A stretch of DNA of 64,000 bases from Rubrivirga sp. SAORIC476 (GCF_002283555.1 NZ_MVOI01000003.1:704536-768535); one strand, 5' to 3'; counted from the first letter of the stretch, positions 18,501 to 29,564 are shown. The notes: generated from the sequence alone by a model not told the origin. Program-made: numbers and translations.

Positions 18501-20823
18501 CGTTCGTGCCGCTCGCGTAGAGCGAGTTGTGGATGATGCGGATGCCCGTGACGCCCGTCCCGAGCAGCACGGGGCGGTCGGCGCGGACGAAGTTGTTCGC
18601 GAGGAGGGCGACGCCGGACGCGTCCGCATCGGAGCCGTCCATGTGCACGCCGAAGCTGCGGATCCCGGTCAGGGCGATCTGGTTGCCGGTGATCGCGAAC
18701 CCCTTGTTGTATCCGATATAGATCGCCTGCAGGTCGTCGTCGGACCCCGAGAACGTGTTGCCGTCGATCACGACGCCGTCGGGCTGGCTCACGTAGAACC
18801 CGTACCGCGTCTGGTTCTCGAAGGTGTTGTCGGAGATCGCCCAGTCCTCGTTGACCGTCGCGTTGAACGGGCCGTCGAGGGCGTGGATGCCGGCCCAGCC
18901 GCCGGTGAACGTGCTGCCGGAGACGGTGAGCCGGTCGTGGCCGTCGCCGTCGCTCCAGACGAGGGCCCGCTCGTCCGTTCCCCCGACGAAGGTGGAGCCG
19001 ATGAACGTCGAGTTCAGGATGCTCACGTCGTCGGCGCCGAGCCCGTCGACCCCCAGGTCGAGCTCGAGGATGCGGCCGTCGACGCCCGCCGCGCTCGCGT
19101 CGAAGATGAGGTTGTTCAGCTCGACGTGGTCGAGGCCGCGCAGGCGGAGCGTCCAGTTGGTGCCCGAGGCGGCGCCCGAGACCAGCACCGGCTTGTTGCT
19201 CGGGTTGGCGCCGCGGATCGCGAGGAGCGCCGAGGCGGGGTCACTCGCCGCCGGGCCGACGCGGATCGTGGGGGGCAGCGACTCGCGGAACGTGAACGTG
19301 CCGGGCCGGATGCGGAACGTGACCGGGCCCTTCATGCCGCGCGCCTTGAGCGCGTCGAACGCCTCCGCCGGGTCGAGGAAGGAGGGCGACGAGCCCGCGA
19401 CGGCGTAGAAGCCGCTCGGCGCGTCGGCGTTGTCGAGCGGCGGGAGCGGCGTGCCCTCGTCGGCGCCCATCTTCGGGTTGTAGCCGTCACGCGCGTCGCC
19501 GTCGATGTCGGTGGTGACGGCGGCGAACGGGACGCCGATCAGGGACAGGTCGTCGAGGGAGGACCCGCCGAGGTGGAGGTCCGGGGTGCCCGGCGGCGGG
19601 TCGGCGAAGGTGACCGCGACGGCGATGGAGTTGGCGTCGAGGCCGGTCGCGGACTGGTAGGCGCTCAGCGTCGAATAGCCGGAGCCGCCGAAGCCGATGT
19701 AGGTGCCGCCGACCGACGAGTAGAGGTTGTTGGTGTCGGAGGCCTCGATCTGGCCGCCCGGCGCGCGGAGCGCGAACCCGCCCGCGTCGTCGATCAGGAG
19801 GTTGTTGGCCAGGACGACGTCGTTGACCGGGGCACCATCTTCGACGAAGAGGGCGGATGCCGAGGTCGCCCCCTGTGCGATGATGGCCGTGTTGTGGACC
19901 ACGTCCACGTCGCCGTACTGGAGGTAGATCGCCGCCGTGCCGTCACTCCGCAGCGCGACGGTGTTGTTCGCCATCAGCCGCTGCGTGCCCGACGTCGACC
20001 CGAGCCAGATGCCGACGTCACCGATGGAGAGATCGACCTCGTTGCCCGTGATCTCGACCGGCTGAGGCGCCGACGCCGAGCTCCACACGTAGATGCCGCG
20101 GTAGCTCGCATTCGACGCGGCCCACGAGGACACCTGGTTGCCGTCCACGATGGCACCGCTGCCTGTGATCTCAATGCCGCGCTCGGTCTGAGACGCGAAC
20201 GTGCTCCCACTGACGGTCGTGCGGGCGTTGAACGGCGTCAGGCTGTCGTTGAAGTCGAGGCCGACGTAGCCGTGCGTGAAGGTGCTGCCGGTGACGGTGT
20301 TGTCGTCGTTGGCGGTGTTGTCGGCCCAGAGGAGCGAGCCCGTGTCGGCGCTGGCGCCCGTGATGCCCGTGAAGGTGCAGTTGCTGAGGGTGTTGTGCGT
20401 GGCCTCGTTCTCGAACGTCACGAGGCGCCCGTAGGTGGCGCCGACGGCCTCGAATGTGATGCCGGCGAACGACACGTAGTCGGCCCCGTTGAGGCGGACC
20501 ACCCAGTTGGTGCTGCTGCCCACCCCCGAGGCTCGCCACACAGGGCTGGCGGCGAGCGGAGCGCTCCGCGTGAAGGTGACCATGTCGTCCGCCGCGCCGA
20601 GGCGGGGGAAGCTGGAGATGGTGACCTGCTCGTCGTAGGTGCCGGGGCGGATCTGGAACGTCACCGGCCCCGAGGTGCCGAGCGCGTTCAGGTCGGCGAC
20701 GGCGGCCGAGATCGTGGAGTAGTTCGGGAGAGCCCCGCCGACGGTGTAGGTCCCAGAGAGTTGGGCCGAAGCCGGGAGGGCGAGCACGACCGCGAGTGCG
20801 GCGAGGAGAAGCGAACGGAGCAT
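15526..20823 (-). CDS. Giant secreted right-handed beta-helix protein with T9SS C-terminal sorting domain
   Basis: A 1765-residue cell-surface or secreted protein. The ATG at the MLRSLLLAALAVVLALPASAQ signal peptide is the start. Three large beta-helix modules follow (about 25-455, 460-905, 905-1340). Each begins with a YSTISAAV/FDALKARG-type segment and GPVTFxIRPGTx, has many N-N/ITGN-x-I turns, and ends with a DIDGDxR...GADE motif. Next come three beta-sandwich repeats of the Kre9/KNH-like type (about 1345-1670), the clearest being GADVDITWETVGVAAGNAIRI. The last 85 residues (ARPNPTRS..., LAPGVYVVRA) match the type A sorting signal of the type IX secretion system. Such proteins are exported by T9SS and attached to the outside, often as polysaccharide-binding or adhesive factors. 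No enzyme active site is visible. Confidence 0.93.
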   Translation of the reverse strand: MLRSLLLAALAVVLALPASAQLSGTYTVGGALPNYSTISAAVADLNALGTSGPVTFQIRPGTYDEQVTISSFPRLGAADDMVTFTRSAPLAASPVWRASGVGSSTNWVVRLNGADYVSFAGITFEAVGATYGRLVTFENEATHNTLSNCTFTGITGASADTGSLLWADNTANDDNTVTGSTFTHGYVGLDFNDSLTPFNARTTVSGSTFASQTERGIEITGSGAIVDGNQVSSWAASNASYRGIYVWSSASAPQPVEITGNEVDLSIGDVGIWLGSTSGTQRLMANNTVALRSDGTAAIYLQYGDVDVVHNTAIIAQGATSASALFVEDGAPVNDVVLANNLLIDDAGGFALRAPGGQIEASDTNNLYSSVGGTYIGFGGSGYSTLSAYQSATGLDANSIAVAVTFADPPPGTPDLHLGGSSLDDLSLIGVPFAAVTTDIDGDARDGYNPKMGADEGTPLPPLDNADAPSGFYAVAGSSPSFLDPAEAFDALKARGMKGPVTFRIRPGTFTFRESLPPTIRVGPAASDPASALLAIRGANPSNKPVLVSGAASGTNWTLRLRGLDHVELNNLIFDASAAGVDGRILELDLGVDGLGADDVSILNSTFIGSTFVGGTDERALVWSDGDGHDRLTVSGSTFTGGWAGIHALDGPFNATVNEDWAISDNTFENQTRYGFYVSQPDGVVIDGNTFSGSDDDLQAIYIGYNKGFAITGNQIALTGIRSFGVHMDGSDADASGVALLANNFVRADRPVLLGTGVTGIRIIHNSLYASGTNATPLWVVGSSDEVVELTNNVLKSATSGPALELFEVGNLLAADGNVYHTVTGPALVTVDGTDYADLAAWQAASGLDARSRSFNVAFQNAGQGDLHLGATSDGDPRLAGVPGTGILADFDGELRSVFNPTIGADEATELAPLAGTYDVGTPPPGFPAEDFATLQEGLDAVHYLGVSDNVTLRFHDDFGGFPVTVRPFDGAAEDQRLVVLPYVPANQYAYSPTDAASNGAIRVEGADHVTIGYMFIDLTGGTGGHGQALRLEGEVDDLRLPFFGGFGVSGSASSEAALIGGATATTTNLWVDQGFFDGGAYGVYLNGGPSSGTTVTNSTFVDLRAAGIRLIEHDDVTISDVEITSAQANADGIVLEDGQGAAIDRARIQLSGTSGLASYAINLNAQSGTFADPVSVTNSFLTGGDQGVVILDVDHARFAHNTIRALDAAAPGVFRSAGANGTNIQLVNNILVHEGGGRVLSVDDGGEFTALGPNDLVTSGPVLASWNGTDYADLAAYQAGTGFGSNSVSVPVTFADAAAGDLHLDGASDGDQALGALPLADVTDDIDGDTRSTSYVYLGADEAGTPLTPPTPDSYAVMGPAALGAFAHGDAVNVAWTTLDPTLEAGNVRVSVLCPGQAPFVRYASTANDGQAGFAVPVSLGTHGGVDDQAAGCTVEVASVADPSRAAVSAPFVVTDDGVGGVTTRKLDLATGFSPARYGLQDVIKWFWDETTVPTGNVRLALVCDGRDRWIRYANTANDGQASATLPATFGAYDVCRTEVTSLADPTFFGRSAPFQVLDTPLPSVDVLAPADEDVIAMGADVDITWETVGVAAGNAIRILLVDLTNGPPNRLVAQTTNTGTYTWSVPTDLDPSAEYRLSVKATADDGTFPTALIDPLTFVSAGSLTASASASAEALPTELAVLSARPNPTRSRATVRVGLPEAGPVDVAVYDAVGRRVAVLASGERGAGWHDLGVEAGDLAPGVYVVRAMAGDTVATRTLTVVR

Positions 20824-20985
20824 CGAAGTGGGGAGGAGGGTCCACCCCTCCGTGCGAGGTCTCAGACCGGCGAGTATCACCGACCCCCACTTTTTTCTCC
20901 AGGTCGGCCCGTCGCGGGCCGCGGGCGGGTGTGCCTGCCCGGAAGGTCCCCCCTCGCGTCGCGTGCCGGAGGAACAGAGGTCGGC

Positions 20986-20993
20986 TAGCTTCA
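20986..20993 (+). promoter_or_regulatory. TAGCTTCA, -7-like element before the SLC13 gene
   Basis: A TAnnTTnn octamer 24 nt upstream of the GTG start. It is one of several similarly placed elements in the window; no matching -33 box is obvious. Confidence 0.4.
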
Positions 20994-21017
20994 CGAGCGC
21001 GTCCCGCCTCTCCCTCT

Positions 21018-22475
21018 GTGCCCGTCCTCCCGTCCCGCTGGCCCGCCTCCCACCTCGGGCTCTGGGGCGGCGCGGCGCTCCTCGGCGCCCTGCTGCTCCT
21101 CCCCCCGCCGGACGGCCTTGACGCGACGGGATGGCGAACGGCCGTCGTGGGACTGGTGATGGCGGTCTGGTGGATGACCGAGGCGCTGCCCATCGCGGCG
21201 ACCTCGCTGGTGCCGCTGGTCGCGTTCCCGGTCCTCGGCATCGGGTCCATCGCCGACACGTCGGCGCCGTACGCGCACCCGATCGTGCTGCTGTTCCTGG
21301 GCGGCTTCCTGCTGGCGAAGGGCATGGAGCGGTGGGGCCTCCACCGGCGAATCGCGCTGGCCATCCTGGACCGTGTCGGCGGGGCGCCGCGGCGGGTGCT
21401 GGCGGGCTTCATCGCGACGGCCGGGCTGCTGTCGATGGGCCTCTCGAACACGGCCACGGCGGTCATGATGCTGCCCATCGCGGCGTCGGCCGCCGCTGCC
21501 CTCCGCGAGGACGGCCCGGCGACGCCATTCGACGCGACGCTGCTGCTCGCGGTCGCCTACGCGTGCTCGGTCGGCGGGACGGGCACCCTCATCGGGACGC
21601 CGACGAACGCGCTCCTGGCGGGCTTCATGAGCGAGACGGCGGGGGTCGACCTGTCGTTTGCGGGCTGGCTTGTGCTCGGTCTGCCGTTCGCGATGCTCGG
21701 CCTGGGGGTGGTCTATGCGGTGCTTCTGCGGGTGCCCCACGGCGTCGCGCCGGTGACGCCCGAGCGCGCGGCGGCGTTCGCGGGCTGGGTGCGCGGGGCA
21801 CGCGCCGCCCTCGGCCCGGCGTCCGCCCCGGAGCGGCGCGTGGGCGCGGTGTTCGGCGCGGTCGCCCTGCTGTGGTCGACGCGGCCTCTGTGGGACGGCG
21901 CGGTGCCCGGCGCCAGCGACGCGGGCATCGGGTTGCTCGGCGCCCTCGTGCTGTTCGCGATGCCCGCCGGGGCCGCCTCGGGCGACGTGCGGGAGCGCCT
22001 GCTCGACTGGCCGACCGCGGCGACGATCCCGTGGGGCGTGCTGCTGCTGTTCGGCGGCGGCCTCGCGCTGGCGGGCGCCGTCGATGCATCCGGGCTGGCC
22101 GCGTGGATCGGGGGTCGGCTGGCCGTCGTCGGCGCGCTGCCGCCGCTGCTGGTCGTCGGCGTGGTGGTGACGACGGTCGTGCTGCTGACCGAGCTGACCA
22201 GCAACACCGCCACGGCGGCGGCCTTCCTGCCGGTCCTGGCCGCTCTCCCCTTCGCAGGCGACCCATTCGTGCTGCTCGTCGCGACGACGTTCGCGGCCTC
22301 GTGCGCCTTCATGCTGCCGGTTGCGACGCCCCCCAACGCCATCGTCTTCGGCAGCGGGCGGATCGAGATGGGCCAGATGATGCGCGCGGGCGCGGTGCTG
22401 AACGTCCTGTTCATCGTGCTCGTGACGGCGTGGTGCGCGGGCGTGGTGCCGCTGCTGGTAGGCTGGGTGATGTAG
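21018..22475 (+). CDS. SLC13/DASS family sodium-coupled dicarboxylate or anion transporter
   Basis: An inner-membrane transporter of 485 residues with about 11-12 hydrophobic segments. Both signature SNT motifs of the DASS family are present: GLSNTATAVMMLPIA in the first half and LTSNTATAAAFLPVL in the second. They form the sodium and substrate site of VcINDY-type carriers. VWWMTEALPIAATSLVPL near the N-terminus is also family-typical, as is the late TPPNAIVFGSG segment. I place the start at a GTG because upstream in-frame codons give an Arg-rich, non-membrane extension that overlaps the promoter of the divergent cargo gene. Likely substrates are succinate, malate or related anions; the sequence does not distinguish them from sulfate or tricarboxylates. 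Confidence 0.9.
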   Translation: MPVLPSRWPASHLGLWGGAALLGALLLLPPPDGLDATGWRTAVVGLVMAVWWMTEALPIAATSLVPLVAFPVLGIGSIADTSAPYAHPIVLLFLGGFLLAKGMERWGLHRRIALAILDRVGGAPRRVLAGFIATAGLLSMGLSNTATAVMMLPIAASAAAALREDGPATPFDATLLLAVAYACSVGGTGTLIGTPTNALLAGFMSETAGVDLSFAGWLVLGLPFAMLGLGVVYAVLLRVPHGVAPVTPERAAAFAGWVRGARAALGPASAPERRVGAVFGAVALLWSTRPLWDGAVPGASDAGIGLLGALVLFAMPAGAASGDVRERLLDWPTAATIPWGVLLLFGGGLALAGAVDASGLAAWIGGRLAVVGALPPLLVVGVVVTTVVLLTELTSNTATAAAFLPVLAALPFAGDPFVLLVATTFAASCAFMLPVATPPNAIVFGSGRIEMGQMMRAGAVLNVLFIVLVTAWCAGVVPLLVGWVM

Positions 22476-22516
22476 GCGATCTGAAGGCAGCCTTCCCCGG
22501 ACTGGCTGTCCACTCC

Positions 22517-22543
22517 GCCTCTCCTACCCCCATCCGGGGAGGC
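22517..22543 (+). terminator. GC-rich hairpin after the SLC13 gene
   Basis: GCCTCTCC pairs with GGGGAGGC (one G-U pair) around an 11-nt loop, 41 bp after the transporter stop. It lacks a T-run but is well placed to end the transcript before the lipoprotein gene. Confidence 0.45.
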
Positions 22544-22593
22544 CCCGGGCGCTCGGCTGCCGTAGGCTCGGAGGCAGACTCCCCCCTGTGCCG

Positions 22594-23256
22594 ATGCGCG
22601 TCTTCTCAGTCGTCCCCCTCGCACTCATCCTCTCTGCCTGCGCCGGGTCGCGACCCGAGGCGGCCGGGCCTACGCTCACCGCGCCAGGCACCGTGCTCGC
22701 CTACCGCGTCACAGACGCGCCCGCCACGTACCCGTTCGTCGTCACGGTGACGCAGAACGACGCGGCGGGCACGGCCTTCGCGTACGACCTCGCCGACGGG
22801 CAGAGCGCCGGGACGGTGCGCATGAGCGCGGCCGCGCGGGACAGCGCGCCGGGTGGGATGCTCAACGCTTTCGGCAGCGAGGACTACGACCTCACCGACC
22901 GCACCTCGGTGTGGATGGCGCGCGACGACGCACGGCGCTTGCAGGCGGGAGAGCAGGTCACCATCCGCGACGGCGAGGGCGGCTACACGTTCGAGATCGT
23001 CGGGTGCGACATGCCGTTCGCCGTGGCCGGTGCCGGGACCGTCGCCACGTGCCGCTACACGTCCCCCGCCGACCCCGAGGCGATCGCTGCCTACCAGGAC
23101 CTCTGCGACGAAGGAGACGCCGACTCCTGCGCCGAGGCGGAGGCCCTCGCCCGCGACGGCGCCGCCTACATCGTCGCCCTCGACGACGCCGACGAGCCGC
23201 TCATCCTCGACATGCAGACGGCCGAGTTCCGGGTCACGCTCCAGGGCGTGGAGTAG
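22594..23256 (+). CDS. Hypothetical lipoprotein
   Basis: A 220-residue exported protein. The signal peptide ends in a lipobox LILSAC with Cys16 as the lipidation site, counted from the ATG; an in-frame GTG two codons upstream is a possible alternative start. The mature part looks beta-rich (TYPFVVTVTQNDAAGTAFAYDL, GGYTFEIVGCDM) and carries four further Cys residues, including CDEGDADSC, which could form disulfides in the periplasm. It ends in an acidic beta segment. I recognise no domain. It is followed convergently by meaB, only 21 bp away. Confidence 0.8.
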   Translation: MRVFSVVPLALILSACAGSRPEAAGPTLTAPGTVLAYRVTDAPATYPFVVTVTQNDAAGTAFAYDLADGQSAGTVRMSAAARDSAPGGMLNAFGSEDYDLTDRTSVWMARDDARRLQAGEQVTIRDGEGGYTFEIVGCDMPFAVAGAGTVATCRYTSPADPEAIAAYQDLCDEGDADSCAEAEALARDGAAYIVALDDADEPLILDMQTAEFRVTLQGVE

Positions 23257-23277
23257 TCCCCGCACGGCCGCACCGCG

Positions 23278-24210
23278 TCAGCCGGGGTCGGCGAGCACCC
23301 GCTCGGCCAGCCGATGCGGCGCCCGGTCGGCGGGGTCGAGCCGCGCGACCGCGTCGGCGAGCGCCTCGGCCCGACCGTCGGCCCAGAAGGTGCGGCGCCA
23401 GCGGCCCTCCACGAGGCGCCGCACGCGGCGACGGAGGCGGTCGGCCCGGACGGCGTCCCAGCGGTCCGCCAGCGCGTCGCGGTGGGCGTCGAGCGCGACC
23501 ACGAGGCCGTCCACGCCATCGCCCTGGAGCGCCGACGCCGTCACGACGGTGGGCTGGGCGCTCCCCTCGGGCCGCAGGTGGAGCATCCCGCGGAGCGCCT
23601 TGACCAGCCGCGGCGCCTCCGGTTTGTCGGCCTTGTTGACACAGAACACGTCGGCGACTTCCATCAGCCCGGCCTTCATGGCCTGGACCGCGTCTCCGGA
23701 CTCCGGGACGAGCACCACGAGCGTCGTGTCGGTGGTCTCCGCCACGTCGATCTCGCCCTGCCCCACACCGACGGTCTCGACCAGGACCACGTCGTAGCCC
23801 GCCGCGTCGAGCACGTCGCAGGCCGCCTCGGCCGCCTCGGACAGGCCGCCGAGGGCCCCGCGCGCGGCGAGGCTGCGGACGAACACGCCGTCGTCCTCCG
23901 CGTGGCCGTCCATCCGCACGCGGTCGCCCAGCAGCGCGCCGCCGGTGAACGGGCTCGACGGATCCACGGCGACGACTGCTACTGTCTGCCCTCGCTGGCG
24001 GAAGGCCGTCACCAGCCGGTCCGTCAGCGTCGACTTGCCCGCGCCCGGCGGCCCCGTAATGCCGACCCGCCACGCGGCGCCGGTGTGCGGGTAGAGCGCG
24101 TCCACCAGCGCGTCGGCGCCGGGCAGGCCGTTTTCGACGTGCGTCAGCGCGCGGGCGACGGCGCGGCGCTGGCCAGCGAGCACGGAGGGGGCGAGGGAGG
24201 CGGCGTCCAT
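23278..24210 (-). CDS. meaB: Methylmalonyl-CoA mutase-associated GTPase MeaB
   Basis: A G3E-family GTPase that protects and reloads the B12 cofactor of methylmalonyl-CoA mutase, linking propionyl-CoA to succinyl-CoA. It has 310 residues with the P-loop GPPGAGKST (53-61), the VDPSSPF switch region, the ETVGVGQGE motif and the NKAD base-recognition loop. These are all hallmark MeaB/ArgK signatures. The mutase genes are not in this window. The start ATG comes soon after a GATCTTGT sequence, so the leader may be very short. A degenerate copy of the intergenic palindrome lies just upstream. Confidence 0.95.
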   Translation of the reverse strand: MDAASLAPSVLAGQRRAVARALTHVENGLPGADALVDALYPHTGAAWRVGITGPPGAGKSTLTDRLVTAFRQRGQTVAVVAVDPSSPFTGGALLGDRVRMDGHAEDDGVFVRSLAARGALGGLSEAAEAACDVLDAAGYDVVLVETVGVGQGEIDVAETTDTTLVVLVPESGDAVQAMKAGLMEVADVFCVNKADKPEAPRLVKALRGMLHLRPEGSAQPTVVTASALQGDGVDGLVVALDAHRDALADRWDAVRADRLRRRVRRLVEGRWRRTFWADGRAEALADAVARLDPADRAPHRLAERVLADPG

Positions 24211-24221
24211 GCCACAAGATC

Positions 24222-24259
24222 GCCCGCCCCGGGCTGCCCGTGCGGGCTCCGAGGCGGGC
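24222..24259. repeat. CCGCCTCGG palindrome family, imperfect copy 2
   Basis: GCCCGCCCCGG and CCGAGGCGGGC form an 11-bp stem with one mismatch and a 16-nt loop. It lies between the end of the three-repeat protein gene and the start of meaB on the minus strand. Only the right arm matches the family closely. Confidence 0.5.
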
Positions 24260-24280
24260 GGAGGAAGACGCGCCGTCGGG

Positions 24281-25786
24281 TCAGTTCCGGTCGCTCACCG
24301 AGACCTCGTGGCCCAGCTCGCTGATGCCCAGCACGCCATCGACGTACTGCGAGGACTCGCCGTAGACGCCCACCCAGACCGTGTACCGGCCCCGCGACGG
24401 GTTCACGACGGTCAGCGCGGGGTTGAGGCCCTCGCCCGAGTCGTCGTCGCAGTGGTAGCGGCCGTTCGGGTCGCGCACGACGAGGTTGATGTCGGTCGTC
24501 GACGCTGCACTGAACGTCAGATCGAACGAGCTCGGGTCGTACGTGATCACCGCATCCGGGCGGAGGCCGATGTAGCCGACGCAGCCGGGGCCGGTCAGCG
24601 GATTGTCCTGCGCGCCGCCCGGCGTCACGTTCATCGTCCGTGGGTCGCCCGAGAAGCCGTGCTCCAGCGTCATCGAGCCCGCGTACGGGTTCTCATCCCA
24701 GCCAGGGATCTCGGTGGACGACACCCGGAGCGGGGTCGGGCGGGCGGTGTCGGAGCCGCTGTAGCCCTGGCCCGCACGGCCGCGGTCGCTCATCGAGACG
24801 GCGTTGCCGACCTCGCTGACGCCCATCACGCCGTCCACGTACTGCGACGACTCGGCGTAGACGCCCACCCAGACCGTGTACTGACCCCGCGACGGGTTGT
24901 CGATGGTCAGCATCGGGTTGAGGCCGTCGCCGGAGTCGTCGTCGCAGTAGTAGCGGCCGTTCGGCGCGCGGACCACCAGGTTGATGTCGGTCTCGGACGC
25001 TGCGCTGAACGTCAGGTCGAACGAGCTCGGATTGTACGTCACCACCGCGTCCGGCCGGTAGCCGATGTAGCCGACGCAGCCGGGGCCGGTCAGCGGGTTG
25101 TCCTGCGCGCCGCCCGGCGTCACGTCCATCGTGCGCGGGTCGCCCGAGAAGCCGTGCTCCAGCGTCATCGAGCCTGCGTACGGCGACTCGTTCCACCCCG
25201 GGATCTCGGTCGACGAGGACGAGCGGACCGGCGCCGGGGTGGTCGTGCGGGCCGACCCCGAGTCGGTGTAGCCCTGGCCCGAGCCGCCCTGATCGCCCAT
25301 CGAGACCGCGTTGCCGAGTTCGCTGATGCCGAACACGCCGTCCACGTACTCGCCGGACTCACCGTAAACGCCCACCCAGACCGCGTAGCGTCCGCTGCGG
25401 GGGTTCGAGACCGTCAGCATCGGGTCAAGGCCGTCTCCGGAGTCGTCGTCGCAGTAGTAGCGGCCGTCGGGCGCGCGGACCACCAGGTTGATGTCAGTGT
25501 CCGAGGACGCGCTGAACGTCAGATCGAACGAGCCCGCCGAGTAGTTCACCACCACGTCCGGCCGGTAGCCGATGTAGCCGACGCAGCCGGGGCCGTTGAG
25601 GGGGTTCGCCGAGGCGCCGCCGGGCGTGACGTCCACCACGCGGGGGTCGCCGGAGAAGCCCGAGCGGAGCGTGAGCGTCTGCGCGTAGGGCTCCTCGTTC
25701 CAGCCGGGCGCCTCCTGCGCCGAGAGCGCGGGGGCGACCAAGAGGCCGAGGAGAAGGAGGAGGACAGGTCCGATCCGTGTCGTCAT
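24281..25786 (-). CDS. Secreted protein of three tandem pre-peptidase C-terminal-like repeats
   Basis: An exported protein of 501 residues: a signal peptide (about 1-24) and three units of about 160 residues (27-190, 194-355, 358-501). Each unit contains PGW-E-PYA, LxxGFSGDPR, TPGGA, GPGCVGYIG, TDINLVVR and a Cys-Asp-Asp-Asp-Ser-Gly cluster, ending in GxYxVWVGVYGES. The fold resembles the bacterial pre-peptidase C-terminal (PPC) beta-sandwich, and the DDDSG loop looks like a calcium site. The last two units are almost identical in DNA as well as protein, so the duplication is recent or maintained by conversion. No catalytic domain is present. Linkers between units are rich in Ser, Thr, Gly and Pro. 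Confidence 0.85.
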   Translation of the reverse strand: MTTRIGPVLLLLLGLLVAPALSAQEAPGWNEEPYAQTLTLRSGFSGDPRVVDVTPGGASANPLNGPGCVGYIGYRPDVVVNYSAGSFDLTFSASSDTDINLVVRAPDGRYYCDDDSGDGLDPMLTVSNPRSGRYAVWVGVYGESGEYVDGVFGISELGNAVSMGDQGGSGQGYTDSGSARTTTPAPVRSSSSTEIPGWNESPYAGSMTLEHGFSGDPRTMDVTPGGAQDNPLTGPGCVGYIGYRPDAVVTYNPSSFDLTFSAASETDINLVVRAPNGRYYCDDDSGDGLNPMLTIDNPSRGQYTVWVGVYAESSQYVDGVMGVSEVGNAVSMSDRGRAGQGYSGSDTARPTPLRVSSTEIPGWDENPYAGSMTLEHGFSGDPRTMNVTPGGAQDNPLTGPGCVGYIGLRPDAVITYDPSSFDLTFSAASTTDINLVVRDPNGRYHCDDDSGEGLNPALTVVNPSRGRYTVWVGVYGESSQYVDGVLGISELGHEVSVSDRN

Positions 25787-25998
25787 GGGTGTCGGGGTCA
25801 AGTGCAGGTACAGCCGGAGTCTACCGTGAACGCCGTCCCCCCGCCCTCCCCTCCGCCGGGGACCTCCATCGGCACGCCCGGGAATCGCTCTCCCGGCAGG
25901 CTCTCCACCACCCGAAGGAGACCGATCCCGGGCAGGAGTCGCTCTCAGGCGCCGCCACTCTCCATCCCCCATCCTCCATCTGCCCCCCTCCGCCCGCC

Positions 25999-26006
25999 TA
26001 GCTTTC
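25999..26006 (+). promoter_or_regulatory. TAGCTTTC, -7-like element before aspS
   Basis: This element differs from the TAnnTTTG consensus only at the last base and lies 22 nt before the ATG of aspS. The rest of the 240-bp intergenic region is C-rich and shows no other feature I can support. Confidence 0.45.
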
Positions 26007-26028
26007 TGGCCTCGACACCCCTCTACCC

Positions 26029-27918
<1,890 letters not shown>

Positions 27919-27940
27919 CCGACCCCCCGGGTCCCCCTGC

Positions 27941-27960
27941 CCGCCTCGGCACCGAGGCGG
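27941..27960. repeat. CCGCCTCGG palindrome, copy 3
   Basis: A perfect 9-bp inverted repeat around CA, between convergent aspS and the ABC gene. It is preceded by CCGGGTCCCCCTG, a sequence shared with the copy after moaA. Confidence 0.75.
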
Positions 27961-27966
27961 CGGAGG

Positions 27967-28704
<738 letters not shown>

Positions 28705-28787
28705 CGGTCCGGGGAGAGGCTCGTCCGACGCCGTGCGCCCGGCGGGGTTGCCGCCTCCCAGCCCGGCCCCCGTCTCCAACGACAACA

Positions 28788-28825
28788 CCCCCGGACTCGG
28801 GTGCCGGGGCACCGTCGTCCGGGGG
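28788..28825 (-). terminator. Nested hairpin after the exported-protein gene
   Basis: Outer arms CCCCCGGAC and GTCCGGGGG are perfect, with an inner GGTGCC/GGCACC stem. It lies 44 bp after the stop on the minus strand, and moderately T-rich sequence (GTTGTCGTT) follows, which makes termination plausible. Confidence 0.6.
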
Positions 28826-28868
28826 CGGGCGGGGCGAACGGACAGGCAGCCCCGCGCCTCGGCGGTCG

Positions 28869-29564
28869 CTACCGGACCGCCGAGAGGTGGTCGCCCACGC
28901 GGAGCGTGTGGACGCGGCCGTCGGCCTCGCGCTCGAAGGCGAGCGGCTGGTCCTGGGCACGGTACGTGTCGGCCCCGGTCGCCTGGGCGGTGCCGACGAT
29001 CACCGGGCTGAGGCCGCGCGTGATCGTGACGAGGTCGCCGGACTCGTCCCAGACGAACGACGCCCACTCGGCGCCGCGCTCGAAGAGCATCTGGACGAGC
29101 GTCACCGGCCGGCCGTCGGTCTGCTCGAACGTCCCGATGACGCTCCCCGCGACGACGGCGCCGCGACCGCGGACGAGCGCCGCGCGGTAGGCTGCGAAGG
29201 ACGCCGCGGCGACCTCCCGCTGGCTCGGGCGGACGGCCTGCACGATCGTGGCGAGATCGTCGAGCGTCCAGGAATCGAGGAGGGCTTCGGTGCGGGCGTC
29301 GAGGGCGGCGTCGGTCGTGGCGAGGGGGGCCAGCGCCGAGGCGATCTCGGCACCGTGCGCCACGATCACGAGGCCGCCGCGGGCGTCGCGGACCTCGACC
29401 ATGCCGCCGTCGGTGGCGTAGAGCCCCGCATAGGCCGTGCGGCCAGGAGCCTCGATGGTGTGGGCCGCGACCGGCGCGGACGCGAGTTGGACCTGCGCCG
29501 TGGCGAGGGGCGCGAAGGCGGTCAGCGCGGCGAGGGAGAGGGCGAGGGGCGTGACGGGAGGCAT
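28869..29564 (-). CDS. Hypothetical exported protein
   Basis: I do not recognise the family of this 231-residue protein. It begins with a signal peptide (MPPVTPLALSLAALTAFAPLATAQ). The mature region is a mix of helix (WTLDDLATIVQAVRPSQREVAAASFAAYRAAL) and beta strands (AEWASFVWDESGDLVTITRG), ending in a small beta domain (DGRVHTLRVGDHL). It may be a periplasmic regulator or a solute-interacting protein. Its upstream region carries four GTCAC boxes with the same spacing as those upstream of the histidine kinase operon, so I infer that the neighbouring response regulator controls it. Confidence 0.75.
   Translation of the reverse strand: MPPVTPLALSLAALTAFAPLATAQVQLASAPVAAHTIEAPGRTAYAGLYATDGGMVEVRDARGGLVIVAHGAEIASALAPLATTDAALDARTEALLDSWTLDDLATIVQAVRPSQREVAAASFAAYRAALVRGRGAVVAGSVIGTFEQTDGRPVTLVQMLFERGAEWASFVWDESGDLVTITRGLSPVIVGTAQATGADTYRAQDQPLAFEREADGRVHTLRVGDHLSAVR

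Noticed and set aside
15628-20988. A 1786-codon open frame on the plus strand opposite the T9SS cargo gene
   Set aside because: It is a shadow of the minus-strand gene in GC-rich DNA: composition is dominated by Arg, Val, Glu, Asp and Gly, with no domain or signal. The minus strand has a signal peptide, modules and a sorting domain.
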